DNA of 64,000 nucleotides, taken from the NCBI RefSeq assembly GCF_020883495.1, contig NZ_CP086610.1, positions 3,907,501 to 3,971,500 of the forward strand. Reading direction: 5' to 3'. The position numbers and the translations under genes were made by a program. Under the pieces are notes generated by a model. That model had not been told where the DNA came from and ran no database searches. It was given only the letters and a program-made list of their open reading frames with translations. Positions within the stretch are counted from its first letter, which is position 1; each line of letters begins with the position of its first letter. Below, one piece after another: positions 26,095 to 33,462 of this stretch. The DNA is from Shinella zoogloeoides. Lineage in GTDB: Bacteria; Pseudomonadota; Alphaproteobacteria; Rhizobiales; Rhizobiaceae.

Positions 26095-26804
26095 TGAGCA
26101 AGAAAATTGGACTTCTCGGATTCTCCGTTGTGGCGGCTCTGGCCGTCGCTGCCGGCGCAGCCGCCTATGTGACACCTGGCGGGGCCGTCTCGACCCCGAG
26201 CCAGGCCGCGGGCTTCACCGAGGATCGCACTGCTTCCGACACCGGCCCCCGGCTCGATCAATATGTCGCCGGGCTTTCTCCCGTCGGAGGCAATGTCTTC
26301 ACCACCTCCGAAGCCGATCCCAAGCCGCAGACCTTCCAGGTGGCGCAGGCGACATCGACTCTTCCGGGCGGAGCCTCCTCCCTCAACGAGACCTATCGCG
26401 ACTGGCGCGTCACCTGCGTCCAGCAGGGCGCGGGCAAGCAATGCGCTATGTCGCAGGCCCAGACGCAGCAGAACGGCCAGCGCGTGTTGGCCATCGAATT
26501 GAACGCGCCCACCGGCAACGCCGTTGCCGGCACCCTGATCCTGCCCTTCGGTCTCGCGCTCGATGCCGGTGCGACCTTCCAGATCGATGACAAGCCGGCC
26601 ATGCAGCCGGTCCGGTTCCGAACCTGCCTACCGGGCGGCTGTATCGTCAGCGTCAATTTCGATGCGGCGACGATCGTGGCGCTTCGCGCCGGCACGGCGC
26701 TCAAGATCAAGGCCACGGCCGACGGCGGTGCGGCCACGCCGTTCTCGATCTCGCTGCAAGGTTTCGGCACGGCCCTCGACCGCGTGGCGGCACTGGCACG
26801 TTGA
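26091..26804 (+). CDS. Invasion-associated locus B (IalB) family protein
   Basis: 237 residues from ATG 26091, which overlaps the SapC stop (the second ATG at 26094 is also possible). An N-terminal membrane/export segment (LLGFSVVAALAVAAGAAAYV) is followed by a linker and the IalB domain (about residues 100-230): YRDWRVTCVQQGAGKQCAMS and FRTCLPGGCIVSV, giving four cysteines. IalB is implicated in erythrocyte invasion in Bartonella; homologues are widespread in alphaproteobacteria with unknown roles. Its place in the autotransporter-globin-SapC row suggests an envelope or host-contact function. Confidence 0.85.
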   Translation: MMSKKIGLLGFSVVAALAVAAGAAAYVTPGGAVSTPSQAAGFTEDRTASDTGPRLDQYVAGLSPVGGNVFTTSEADPKPQTFQVAQATSTLPGGASSLNETYRDWRVTCVQQGAGKQCAMSQAQTQQNGQRVLAIELNAPTGNAVAGTLILPFGLALDAGATFQIDDKPAMQPVRFRTCLPGGCIVSVNFDAATIVALRAGTALKIKATADGGAATPFSISLQGFGTALDRVAALAR

Positions 26805-26924
26805 GGGCAAACGAACCCTCACGGCGAGCACCGCCTTTCATATCCTCCCAGGGATGGCTTCCGCGATCCGCCTGCTTCGGTCGGCGTCGCGGGAGCCGCC
26901 GCTGACGCCATTTCGGAGGCGGTC

Positions 26925-27884
26925 ATGCGGCGCCTCAACAAACTCTCGGAGACATGGCAGTCGCCGTCACGGCTCGGCGCACGCATTCCGATGATCTCCC
27001 TCATCCAGACGCTCGCAGTCGCCGAGTATCTGAACTTCCGCCATGCCGCGAATTTCCTCGGCGTCAGCGCCTCCAGCGTCAGCGCGCGGATCAAGACGCT
27101 GGAAGAAGATCTCGGCATCCTCCTCTTCGAGCGCCACGCCCGCGGCGTCCGGCTGACCGAGGCGGGCCGTCATTTCGTCGATGGTGTCTCCACAGGCATC
27201 GACCATCTCGAACATGCCGTCAAAACCGCCGGGGCCTTCGCGCAAGGCGATCTCGGCCTCCTGCGCGTCGGCGTCTATGCGCTGACCTTCGGCAGCTTTC
27301 TGGACGAGCTGCTCACCCGTTTCCGCAAGGAACATCCCCAGGTCGCCATCGAGATTACCGAGGGCACCGCGCGCGACATCATCGTCCAGCTTCGCGCCGA
27401 CCAACTCGACATCGCTTTTGTCGCCGGTGCGCCCGATCTCCCCGACTGCCACTCACGCCGTATCTGGTGCGAGCCGCTTATCGCCGTTCTGCCCGCAGAT
27501 CACCCGCTGACGGAACAGGACAGCGTGACGTGGGACGACCTCACGGGCGAATCCTTCCTCGTTCGCCACGGCGGCACCGGCCCGCAAGCCTATGACCATA
27601 TCGTCTTGCGTCTCGCCGGCCGCTGGCAGGCCGCACCGTCGATCCTGCGTTGCGACGTCGAGCGATGCACCTTGTTGCAGATGATCGCGCAGGGGTTCGG
27701 CGTGTCGATCGCTGGACAGGCGACCGCATTGGCCGAGATTCCGGGCGTCGCCTTCCGTCACTTCCATGACGAGCCAGAACCGGTCCCATTCTCGGCCGTG
27801 TGGTCGCCCTATAACCAGAGCGCCACGCTGCGCAATCTGCTCGACCTCGCCGGCGTCATAGGCCGGTCCTTACCTCGCGCCTGA
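26925..27884 (+). CDS. LysR-family transcriptional regulator
   Basis: 319 residues. The N-terminal winged HTH is at about residues 24-85 (TLAVAEYLNFRHAANFLGVS, then SARIKTLEEDLGILLFERH) and a periplasmic-binding-like effector domain follows to the end. An alternative ATG at 26991 (MISLIQTLAVAEY) would give a more usual N-terminus; the first 22 residues here are extra. It lies 120 bp after the IalB-like gene on the same strand and is the plausible local regulator of the envelope cassette. Confidence 0.85.
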   Translation: MRRLNKLSETWQSPSRLGARIPMISLIQTLAVAEYLNFRHAANFLGVSASSVSARIKTLEEDLGILLFERHARGVRLTEAGRHFVDGVSTGIDHLEHAVKTAGAFAQGDLGLLRVGVYALTFGSFLDELLTRFRKEHPQVAIEITEGTARDIIVQLRADQLDIAFVAGAPDLPDCHSRRIWCEPLIAVLPADHPLTEQDSVTWDDLTGESFLVRHGGTGPQAYDHIVLRLAGRWQAAPSILRCDVERCTLLQMIAQGFGVSIAGQATALAEIPGVAFRHFHDEPEPVPFSAVWSPYNQSATLRNLLDLAGVIGRSLPRA

Positions 27885-27946
27885 TCGCTTCAGCGCCTCG
27901 GCAGCCAATCTCGTGGCGCCCGCAACTGGACGTAACGCCGATCTGC

Positions 27947-28372
27947 CTAGAGCGGCCGCTCGAACAGGATTTCACGGGAGTCGGCGTCGGTGACGCTCCA
28001 ACCAGCGCGCCGATAGAAGGCTTCCGCCCGCGTGCTCGCGCCTGTCGAGAGTCTGGCCCGGACATGTCCGCCCGCCCTCAATATCTCGCAGGCTTCGGCA
28101 AGCAGCGCCTTGCCAATTCCGCGCCCCTCATATTCGGGCAAAACGAACAGCGCCCATATGCTGCCGTCTCGCGGATCGGCGGCCGAAAAGCCAACGATCC
28201 TGCCTTGGTCTTCCCATTTGTGAAGACCGGGATTGCTGATGAACCATTCGTAATGGGCATCCGTGACCTTGGACGGGTCACGTAGAATATTCTCGGAGAC
28301 CGCCCCTCGGACATGCTTCAGCGCCGGAATATCCGCAATGGCTGCTTTCGATAACAAACGGCGCCTCCCCAT
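27947..28372 (-). CDS. GNAT family N-acetyltransferase
   Basis: 141 residues with a GNAT fold. The acetyl-CoA-binding motif is LFVLPEYEGRGIGKALLAEAC (about residues 75-95; Q/RxxGxG/A pattern present), followed by the C-terminal AFYRRAGW segment. The substrate is unknown. GGGGAGG lies inside the first codons of the annotated ATG, so a TTG at 28357 could be the real start (136 residues). The gene points toward the LysR gene. Confidence 0.85.
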   Translation of the reverse strand: MGRRRLLSKAAIADIPALKHVRGAVSENILRDPSKVTDAHYEWFISNPGLHKWEDQGRIVGFSAADPRDGSIWALFVLPEYEGRGIGKALLAEACEILRAGGHVRARLSTGASTRAEAFYRRAGWSVTDADSREILFERPL

Positions 28373-28479
28373 CGCGGCGGATCATGCTCCGTTGGACCTG
28401 TTCCCCGCCGCCACGTCTTACATTCGGCGAGCAGGTTTGTGAAATCTCTCGATGGCAGGAGGAGCTGTTCTCTCCCCTC

Positions 28480-28692
28480 CTATCCAGAGCGTTGCAGCAG
28501 TTCGCCAGGCTCGACGCCGAGCGCATCGGCGATCTGTCCGAGAACCGTGACGCTGGCCGATACGGCGCCGCGTTCGATTGCGCCGATATAGCGCATGCTC
28601 AGGCCGGCACGATCGGCCAGCTCTTCTTGCGTCAGCTTTTTATCATGACGTATCCGACGCAGATTCGTCGCCATGATCTCCTTAAGATCCAT
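28480..28692 (-). CDS. XRE-family HTH regulator, QseC-like
   Basis: A 70-residue protein that is essentially one Cro/CI-type HTH: RRIRHDKKLTQEELADRAGL, then RYIGAIERGAVSASVTVLGQ. An alternative ATG at 28674 has AAGGAG just upstream. It diverges from the DUF2285 gene at 28825, with a perfect 15-bp tandem repeat between the two. In ICEMlSymR7A, a small XRE-type protein (QseC) faces the antiactivator gene qseM and acts on operators between them. Size, orientation and partner all fit that arrangement. Confidence 0.8.
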   Translation of the reverse strand: MDLKEIMATNLRRIRHDKKLTQEELADRAGLSMRYIGAIERGAVSASVTVLGQIADALGVEPGELLQRSG

Positions 28693-28711
28693 AACGAAAG
28701 CCGAACCAGTA

Positions 28712-28741
28712 TAGGAACGATCATTCTAGGAACGATCATTC
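28712..28741. promoter_or_regulatory. Perfect 15-bp tandem repeat, candidate operator of the QseC-like protein
   Basis: TAGGAACGATCATTC occurs twice back to back (28712-28726 and 28727-28741), in the 132-bp gap between the divergent XRE and DUF2285 genes. Each unit contains AACGATCATT, an imperfect palindrome (8/10), as expected for a dimeric Cro/CI-type protein. Confidence 0.65.
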
Positions 28742-28824
28742 CCATTCGTTGACTCCGGTGCTATTCTTGCGCTCGTCGGCATTGCCGGCATTTCTTGCAT
28801 CGCCTTGTCCGGAAGGATGCGTTC

Positions 28825-29127
28825 ATGCGCGTGCAGCCCGAGCTTGATCCCGACGTGGCGGACGAAGCGCCGACCGGTCCCGACATCACCCTCTACGACG
28901 AAGTGCATTTCATCACCTACCTTCGCCTGCTCGACGCCGAGGCGGACGGCGCGGATTGGACCGAGGTGGCGAGGATCGTCCTGCACCGTGATCCGGCTCA
29001 GGACGAGGTGCAAACCCGGCACTGCTGGGCGAGCCATCTCGCCCGCGCGCAGTGGATGACCAAGATCGGCTATCGGCGCATTCTCGAACAGGCAGCGCAG
29101 GACGAGCGACGCAAGCGCCTGCACTGA
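28825..29127 (+). CDS. DUF2285 protein, QseM-like antiactivator candidate
   Basis: 100 residues from ATG 28825, chosen for its GGAAGGA box 8 nt upstream; an upstream in-frame start at 28795 is less likely. The C-terminal DUF2285 signature is ASHLARAQWMTKIGYRRILEQ. In ICEMlSymR7A, QseM is a small DUF2285 protein that blocks both TraR and FseA and so keeps the element quiescent. The pairing with a divergent XRE gene matches that system. No traR/traI homologue is visible in this window, so the quorum-sensing arm may be absent or lie outside. Confidence 0.75.
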   Translation: MRVQPELDPDVADEAPTGPDITLYDEVHFITYLRLLDAEADGADWTEVARIVLHRDPAQDEVQTRHCWASHLARAQWMTKIGYRRILEQAAQDERRKRLH

Positions 29128-29152
29128 TCCGCGACCGTCCTATTCGCCGCCG
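29127..29152 (+). promoter_or_regulatory. 26-bp motif shared with the trbB upstream region (copy 1)
   Basis: It matches 31713-31738 at 24 of 26 positions, including the exact 18-mer CCGTCCTATTCGCCGCCG (29135-29152). It lies about 100 bp before the traG start and directly after the stop codon of the DUF2285 gene. Likely a shared activator site or promoter of the two transfer operons. Confidence 0.5.
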
Positions 29153-29252
29153 TTTCTATCCGACGGCCCTCCGTCATCGGCTTGGCTGTTGCCCTTCCCA
29201 AAAAGCCCCATTCTCTGATCGGCTCCGACATTTTTGCCGATTGGGAGCCTGT

Positions 29253-31238
29253 ATGCGTGGAGGCCGGATTCTCTGGGGTCAGATCGTTGTTGTTCTGACC
29301 ATTGTTCTCATCACGACCTGGGCGGCGACCCAATGGACCGCGTGGCGGCTCGGGTTTCAGCCGCAGCTTGGCGAGCCGTGGTTCGAGCTGGCGGGCTTGC
29401 CCGTCTATCATCCGCCCGTCTTCTTCTGGTGGTGGTTCTCCTATGACGCCTATGCGCCGGCGATCTTCACGGAAGGCGCAATCATCGCCGCGTCCGGCGG
29501 CTTCATCGCCATCGCCGCCGCCATCACCATGTCCATCATCCGGTCGCGCGAGGCGCGCAACGTCGCGACCTATGGTTCGGCGCGCTGGGCCGAGGACAAG
29601 GAAATCCGCAGCGCTGGCCTCCTCGGCCCCGATGGCGTCCTGCTCGGAAAATATGACCGCGACTATCTGCGCCATGACGGTCCCGAGCATGTCCTGTGCT
29701 TCGCACCGACCCGTTCGGGCAAGGGCGTCGGCCTCGTCGTGCCGACCCTGCTCACCTGGCCGGGCTCGGCCATCGTCCACGACATCAAGGGCGAGAACTG
29801 GACTCTGACCGCGGGATTCCGCTCCCGTCACGGCCGCGTGCTGCTGTTCGACCCGACCAATGTGAAATCCTCCGCCTACAATCCGCTGCTGGAGGTCCGG
29901 CAAGGGGAATGGGAAGTCCGCGACGTCCAGAACATCGCCGACATTCTGGTCGATCCGGAAGGTTCGCTCGACAAGCGCAACCACTGGGAAAAAACCTCCC
30001 ATTCGCTGCTGGTCGGCGCGATCCTGCATGTCCTCTACGCCGAGCCGGAGAAGACGCTGGCGGGGGTCGCCAACTTCCTCTCCGATCCGCGTCGCCCGGT
30101 CGAAGCCACCCTGCGCGCCATGATGGAGACGCCGCATCTCGGCGAGGCCGGCGTGCATCCTGTTATCGCCTCGTCGGCGCGCGAGCTGCTGAACAAATCC
30201 GACAACGAGCGCTCCGGCGTCCTATCGACCGCCATGTCGTTCCTGGGATTGTATCGCGATCCCGTCGTGGCTCGCGTCACGGCGCGCTGCGACTGGCGCA
30301 TCGCCGATCTCGTCGGGGCCAAGAAGCCCGTCAGCCTCTACCTTGTCGTGCCGCCGTCCGACATCAACCGCACCAAGCCGCTGATCCGCCTGATCCTCAA
30401 CCAGATCGGCCGCCGGCTGACCGAGGAACTGACTTCATCGGGCAAGCGCCATCGCCTGCTCCTGATGCTCGATGAGTTTCCGGCGCTCGGCCGTCTCGAT
30501 TTCTTTGAATCAGCGCTCGCTTTCATGGCGGGCTATGGCCTCAAGGGCTTCCTGATCGCCCAATCGCTCAACCAGATCGAGCGGGCCTATGGGCCGAACA
30601 ACGCCATCCTCGACAACTGCCATGTCCGCGTCAGTTTCGCCACCAATGACGAGCGCACCGCCAAGCGCGTGTCGGATGCGCTGGGCACCGCGACCGAGAT
30701 GCGCGATTCCACCAACTATGCCGGCCACCGCCTGTCGCCCTGGCTCGGGCACCTCATGGTCTCGCGGCAGGAGACGGCCCGGCCGCTGCTGACGCCCGGG
30801 GAAATCATGCAGCTCCCGCCCAATGAGGAAATCGTCATGGTGGCGGGCACCCCGCCGATCCGCGCCACCAAGGCCCGGTATTTCGAGGACGCGCGCTTGC
30901 AGGAGCGCATCATCGCGCCGCCCGAGCTGGTGGCCGTGCCCGCGAACGCCCCCGCAACCGATGACTGGTCAGGCCGCGTCGTCGCGGCGGCGGGCCAGAT
31001 GGGCGGAGCCGGCGGCGGTGATGACGGCGGAGATCCCGCCAACGCCGGCATCCGCCGCGAGCCGGAATTGCCCGAGCATGAAGAAATCCTGCCGCCACCA
31101 CCGTCGGCCGCACAGGAATTCGACTTTCTGGACGACGAACCCGACGTGGACGCCGCCAAGGCCAACGCCATGCGCGCCCGGATGCGGATGACGGCGCGGC
31201 AAGCCGCGCTCGACCCCGGCGATGGCATCGAGCTTTGA
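29253..31238 (+). CDS. traG: TraG/VirD4-type conjugal coupling protein
   Basis: A 661-residue protein from ATG 29253 (the frame is open 67 codons upstream, without a start that fits). Two N-terminal membrane helices (WGQIVVVLTIVLITTW and IIAASGGFIAIAAAITMSII) precede the ATPase. Walker A is APTRSGKGVG (about residues 151-160) and Walker B is LLLMLDEFPALG (about residues 405-416). It links the relaxase-DNA complex to the Trb pore and energises transfer. The C-terminal 80 residues are acidic and proline-rich. Confidence 0.95.
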   Translation: MRGGRILWGQIVVVLTIVLITTWAATQWTAWRLGFQPQLGEPWFELAGLPVYHPPVFFWWWFSYDAYAPAIFTEGAIIAASGGFIAIAAAITMSIIRSREARNVATYGSARWAEDKEIRSAGLLGPDGVLLGKYDRDYLRHDGPEHVLCFAPTRSGKGVGLVVPTLLTWPGSAIVHDIKGENWTLTAGFRSRHGRVLLFDPTNVKSSAYNPLLEVRQGEWEVRDVQNIADILVDPEGSLDKRNHWEKTSHSLLVGAILHVLYAEPEKTLAGVANFLSDPRRPVEATLRAMMETPHLGEAGVHPVIASSARELLNKSDNERSGVLSTAMSFLGLYRDPVVARVTARCDWRIADLVGAKKPVSLYLVVPPSDINRTKPLIRLILNQIGRRLTEELTSSGKRHRLLLMLDEFPALGRLDFFESALAFMAGYGLKGFLIAQSLNQIERAYGPNNAILDNCHVRVSFATNDERTAKRVSDALGTATEMRDSTNYAGHRLSPWLGHLMVSRQETARPLLTPGEIMQLPPNEEIVMVAGTPPIRATKARYFEDARLQERIIAPPELVAVPANAPATDDWSGRVVAAAGQMGGAGGGDDGGDPANAGIRREPELPEHEEILPPPPSAAQEFDFLDDEPDVDAAKANAMRARMRMTARQAALDPGDGIEL

Positions 31239-31248
31239 GGAACCGCCC

Positions 31249-31710
31249 ATGACTCCGCGTACCCGCATGAACGTCTATTTCGATCCGGCGCTGCTCAAAC
31301 AGGTTGAGGCGCTGGCGCTGCGCCGGAACATCTCCAAATCCGCCATCGTCGAGGCGGCCGTCGCATCCTTCCTCTCAGGCGACACGACCGAGAAGCTGGA
31401 AGCCGCCATGTCCCGCCGTCTCGACCGGCTCGGCCGTCAGGTCGGGGCGCTCGACGAGGATCTCGCCGTGCTCGGCGAAACCCTAGCGCTCTTCGTCCGC
31501 TTCTGGCTGACCTTCACCCCGCCGATGTCGGATACCGCCCAGGCCGCGGCGCGCGCCAAGGGTGCGGAGCGGTTCGACGGCTTCATGCAGACACTCGGCA
31601 AGCGATTGGCGACGGGTGACAGGTTCCTGAAAGAGCTTTCGCGCGACGTCGACTCGCTAGCTGGAGACGACCAGATGGAGGCTTCAAAGCCGAGTGGCGA
31701 CCCTGCCTGA
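31249..31710 (+). CDS. CopG/ribbon-helix-helix family protein
   Basis: 153 residues from ATG 31249 (GAGGA box). The N-terminal 45 residues form a ribbon-helix-helix: RTRMNVYFDPALLKQVEALA, then NISKSAIVEAAVASFLS. The rest is helical with a hydrophobic segment (LGETLALFVRFWLTF). The gene follows traG by 10 nt in all related ICEs and is often labelled CopG family. It may regulate the transfer operons or assist the coupling protein; no direct evidence here. Confidence 0.8.
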   Translation: MTPRTRMNVYFDPALLKQVEALALRRNISKSAIVEAAVASFLSGDTTEKLEAAMSRRLDRLGRQVGALDEDLAVLGETLALFVRFWLTFTPPMSDTAQAAARAKGAERFDGFMQTLGKRLATGDRFLKELSRDVDSLAGDDQMEASKPSGDPA

Positions 31711-31712
31711 AT

Positions 31713-31738
31713 ATCCGGGTCCGTCCTATTCGCCGCCG
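31713..31738 (+). promoter_or_regulatory. 26-bp motif shared with the traG upstream region (copy 2)
   Basis: The second copy of the motif at 29127-29152, again immediately after the stop codon of the preceding gene, and about 115 bp before the trbB start. The 18-mer core at 31721-31738 is identical. Confidence 0.5.
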
Positions 31739-31781
31739 ATAGCCGCCGACCGCCGCACGGCCTTCGATACTTGTTGAACAG

Positions 31782-31801
31782 GCCCGATTTCGGGCTCTTT
31801 T
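31782..31801 (+). terminator. Short hairpin with T-rich tail after the copG-like gene
   Basis: GCCCG-ATTT-CGGGC (31782-31795) followed by TCTTTT. It would end the traG-copG transcript before trbB. The stem is only 5 bp, so termination may be partial. It lies between the shared motif and trbB, so it could also act on a trbB leader. Confidence 0.45.
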
Positions 31802-31854
31802 AATCGACCCCGATCGGGGAACTCTCTGCTGCGTCCCCTTGGCTTGGGGACGGT

Positions 31855-32841
31855 ATGACTTCTTCTTCTCATCAGAAACCGGAGGCGATCCAGCGCGGTG
31901 CGCGCATGTTGCGCACCGCGCTCGGTCCCGCCATCGCGCGCTTTCTCGAAGACCCCGCCGTCGTCGAGGTGATGCTGAACCCGGACGGGCGCATCTGGAT
32001 CGACCGGCTTTCCCAAGGACTGTCCGATACCGGCGAAACCCTCTCGCCCGCAGACGGCGAGCGCATCGTGCGCCTGGTCGCCCACCATGTCGGCGCGGAG
32101 GTTCACGCCCGAAGCCCGCGCGTCTCGGCCGAACTGCCCGAGACGGGAGAACGGTTCGAAGGGCTTCTTCCTCCCGTCGTGGCCGCGCCAGCCTTCGCGA
32201 TCCGCAAGCCCGCTGTCGCTGTCTTCACCCTCGACGACTATGTGGCCGCCGGGATCATGTCGGCGGATCAGGCCGTGACCCTGCGCGAAGCCGTCGCATC
32301 GCGGGCCAACATCCTCGTCGCGGGCGGCACCTCTACCGGCAAGACCACGCTGACCAATGCGCTCCTGGCCGAAGTCGCCAAGAGCGGGGATCGCGTCGTC
32401 ATCATCGAGGACACGCGCGAGCTGCAATGCACCGCCCCGAACCTCGTCTCCATGCGCACGAAGGAAGGCGTCGTCACGCTCTCCGATCTCGTCCGCTCGT
32501 CGCTGCGCCTGCGCCCCGACCGCATCCCCATCGGCGAGGTGCGCGGTTCTGAGGCGCTCGACCTCCTCAAAGCCTGGGGCACCGGCCATCCCGGCGGCGT
32601 CGGCACCATCCACGCCGGCACCGGCATCGGCGCACTGCGCCGTCTCGAACAGCTCATCCAGGAAGCCGTCGTCACCGTCCCGCGAGCCCTGATCGCCGAG
32701 ACGATCGACCTCGTGGCCGTCCTTTCCGGCCGCGGCTCCGTGCGCCGGCTCGCCGAACTCGCCCGCGTCGAAGGGCTCGGCCCCGACGGGGACTACCGCG
32801 TCACCGCAGCCACCCCCAGCAACACAGGAGACCCTTCATGA
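31855..32841 (+). CDS. trbB: TrbB, VirB11-type secretion ATPase
   Basis: 328 residues. Walker A is [10 protein letters not shown] (K163), followed by the Asp box [11 protein letters not shown], Walker B-like [15 protein letters not shown] and the His box [12 protein letters not shown], all typical of VirB11/GspE ATPases. It is a cytoplasmic hexamer that powers pilus assembly and DNA transfer. First gene of the trb operon; its stop overlaps the trbC start by 4 nt. Confidence 0.95.
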   Translation: MTSSSHQKPEAIQRGARMLRTALGPAIARFLEDPAVVEVMLNPDGRIWIDRLSQGLSDTGETLSPADGERIVRLVAHHVGAEVHARSPRVSAELPETGERFEGLLPPVVAAPAFAIRKPAVAVFTLDDYVAAGIMSADQAVTLREAVASRANILVAGGTSTGKTTLTNALLAEVAKSGDRVVIIEDTRELQCTAPNLVSMRTKEGVVTLSDLVRSSLRLRPDRIPIGEVRGSEALDLLKAWGTGHPGGVGTIHAGTGIGALRRLEQLIQEAVVTVPRALIAETIDLVAVLSGRGSVRRLAELARVEGLGPDGDYRVTAATPSNTGDPS

Positions 32842-33170
32842 TCCGCATGTCCATGCGCGTCCGTCGCACCGTCGCGACCGCCGCCGCCTTCGCCTATGTC
32901 AATCTCGTCCTCGTTCCCGCCGCACACGCGTCCGGCTCCTCCATGCCGTGGGAAGCGCCGCTTCAGAAAATCCTCCAGTCGATCGAAGGCCCGGTCGCGA
33001 AGATCGTGGCCGTCATCATCATCATCGCGACGGGCCTGGCGCTCGCCTTCGGCGACACGTCGGGCGGCTTCCGCAAGCTGATCCAGATCGTGTTCGGCCT
33101 GTCGATCGCCTTTGCCGCATCGAGCTTCTTCCTGTCGTTCTTCTCGTTCGGCGGCGGAGCGCTCGTCTGA
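32838..33170 (+). CDS. trbC: TrbC, conjugal pilin (VirB2-like)
   Basis: 110 residues with a long signal region ending near AAHASG and two membrane helices (IVAVIIIIATGLALAFG and LIQIVFGLSIAFAASSFFLSFF). The helix-loop-helix arrangement is that of VirB2/TrbC pilins, which TraF processes in RK2-like systems. The stop overlaps the trbD start. Confidence 0.9.
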   Translation: MIRMSMRVRRTVATAAAFAYVNLVLVPAAHASGSSMPWEAPLQKILQSIEGPVAKIVAVIIIIATGLALAFGDTSGGFRKLIQIVFGLSIAFAASSFFLSFFSFGGGALV

Positions 33171-33448
33171 TGGCGGTCGCTTTCGAGCAACTCGACGTGC
33201 CGGGATTCACCGTCCCGGTTCACCGCGCGCTGACCGAGCACATCCTGCTCGGCGGTGCGCCGCGCTCCATCGCGATCCTGAACGGGACGCTCGCCGGGGC
33301 CGTTGGCCTCGGCCTGCGCCTCTGGCTGGTCGGCCTCCTCATCTGGGCCGTCGGTCACTTCGCGGCGGTCTGGGCGGCCAAGCGCGATCCGCTCTTTGTC
33401 GAGGTCGGAAGGCGCCATCTGCGCGTCCCCGGCCATCTCGCGGTCTGA
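33170..33448 (+). CDS. trbD: TrbD (VirB3-like)
   Basis: 92 residues with the start ATG sharing its A with the trbC stop TGA. Two close hydrophobic segments (SIAILNGTLAGAVGLGL and LWLVGLLIWAVGHFAAVW) follow the opening PGFTVPVHRALTEHILLGGAPR, which is characteristic of TrbD. It is an inner-membrane partner of the TrbE ATPase. Confidence 0.9.
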   Translation: MAVAFEQLDVPGFTVPVHRALTEHILLGGAPRSIAILNGTLAGAVGLGLRLWLVGLLIWAVGHFAAVWAAKRDPLFVEVGRRHLRVPGHLAV

Positions 33449-33462
33449 GGGAGGCGACGCAC

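Noticed and set aside
28737..28745. Bases resembling the guaA end (CATTCCCATTCG) as a second att site
   Set aside because: It differs from the guaA terminus after a few bases, and lies inside the QseC/QseM-like operator region; transfer genes continue on both sides.
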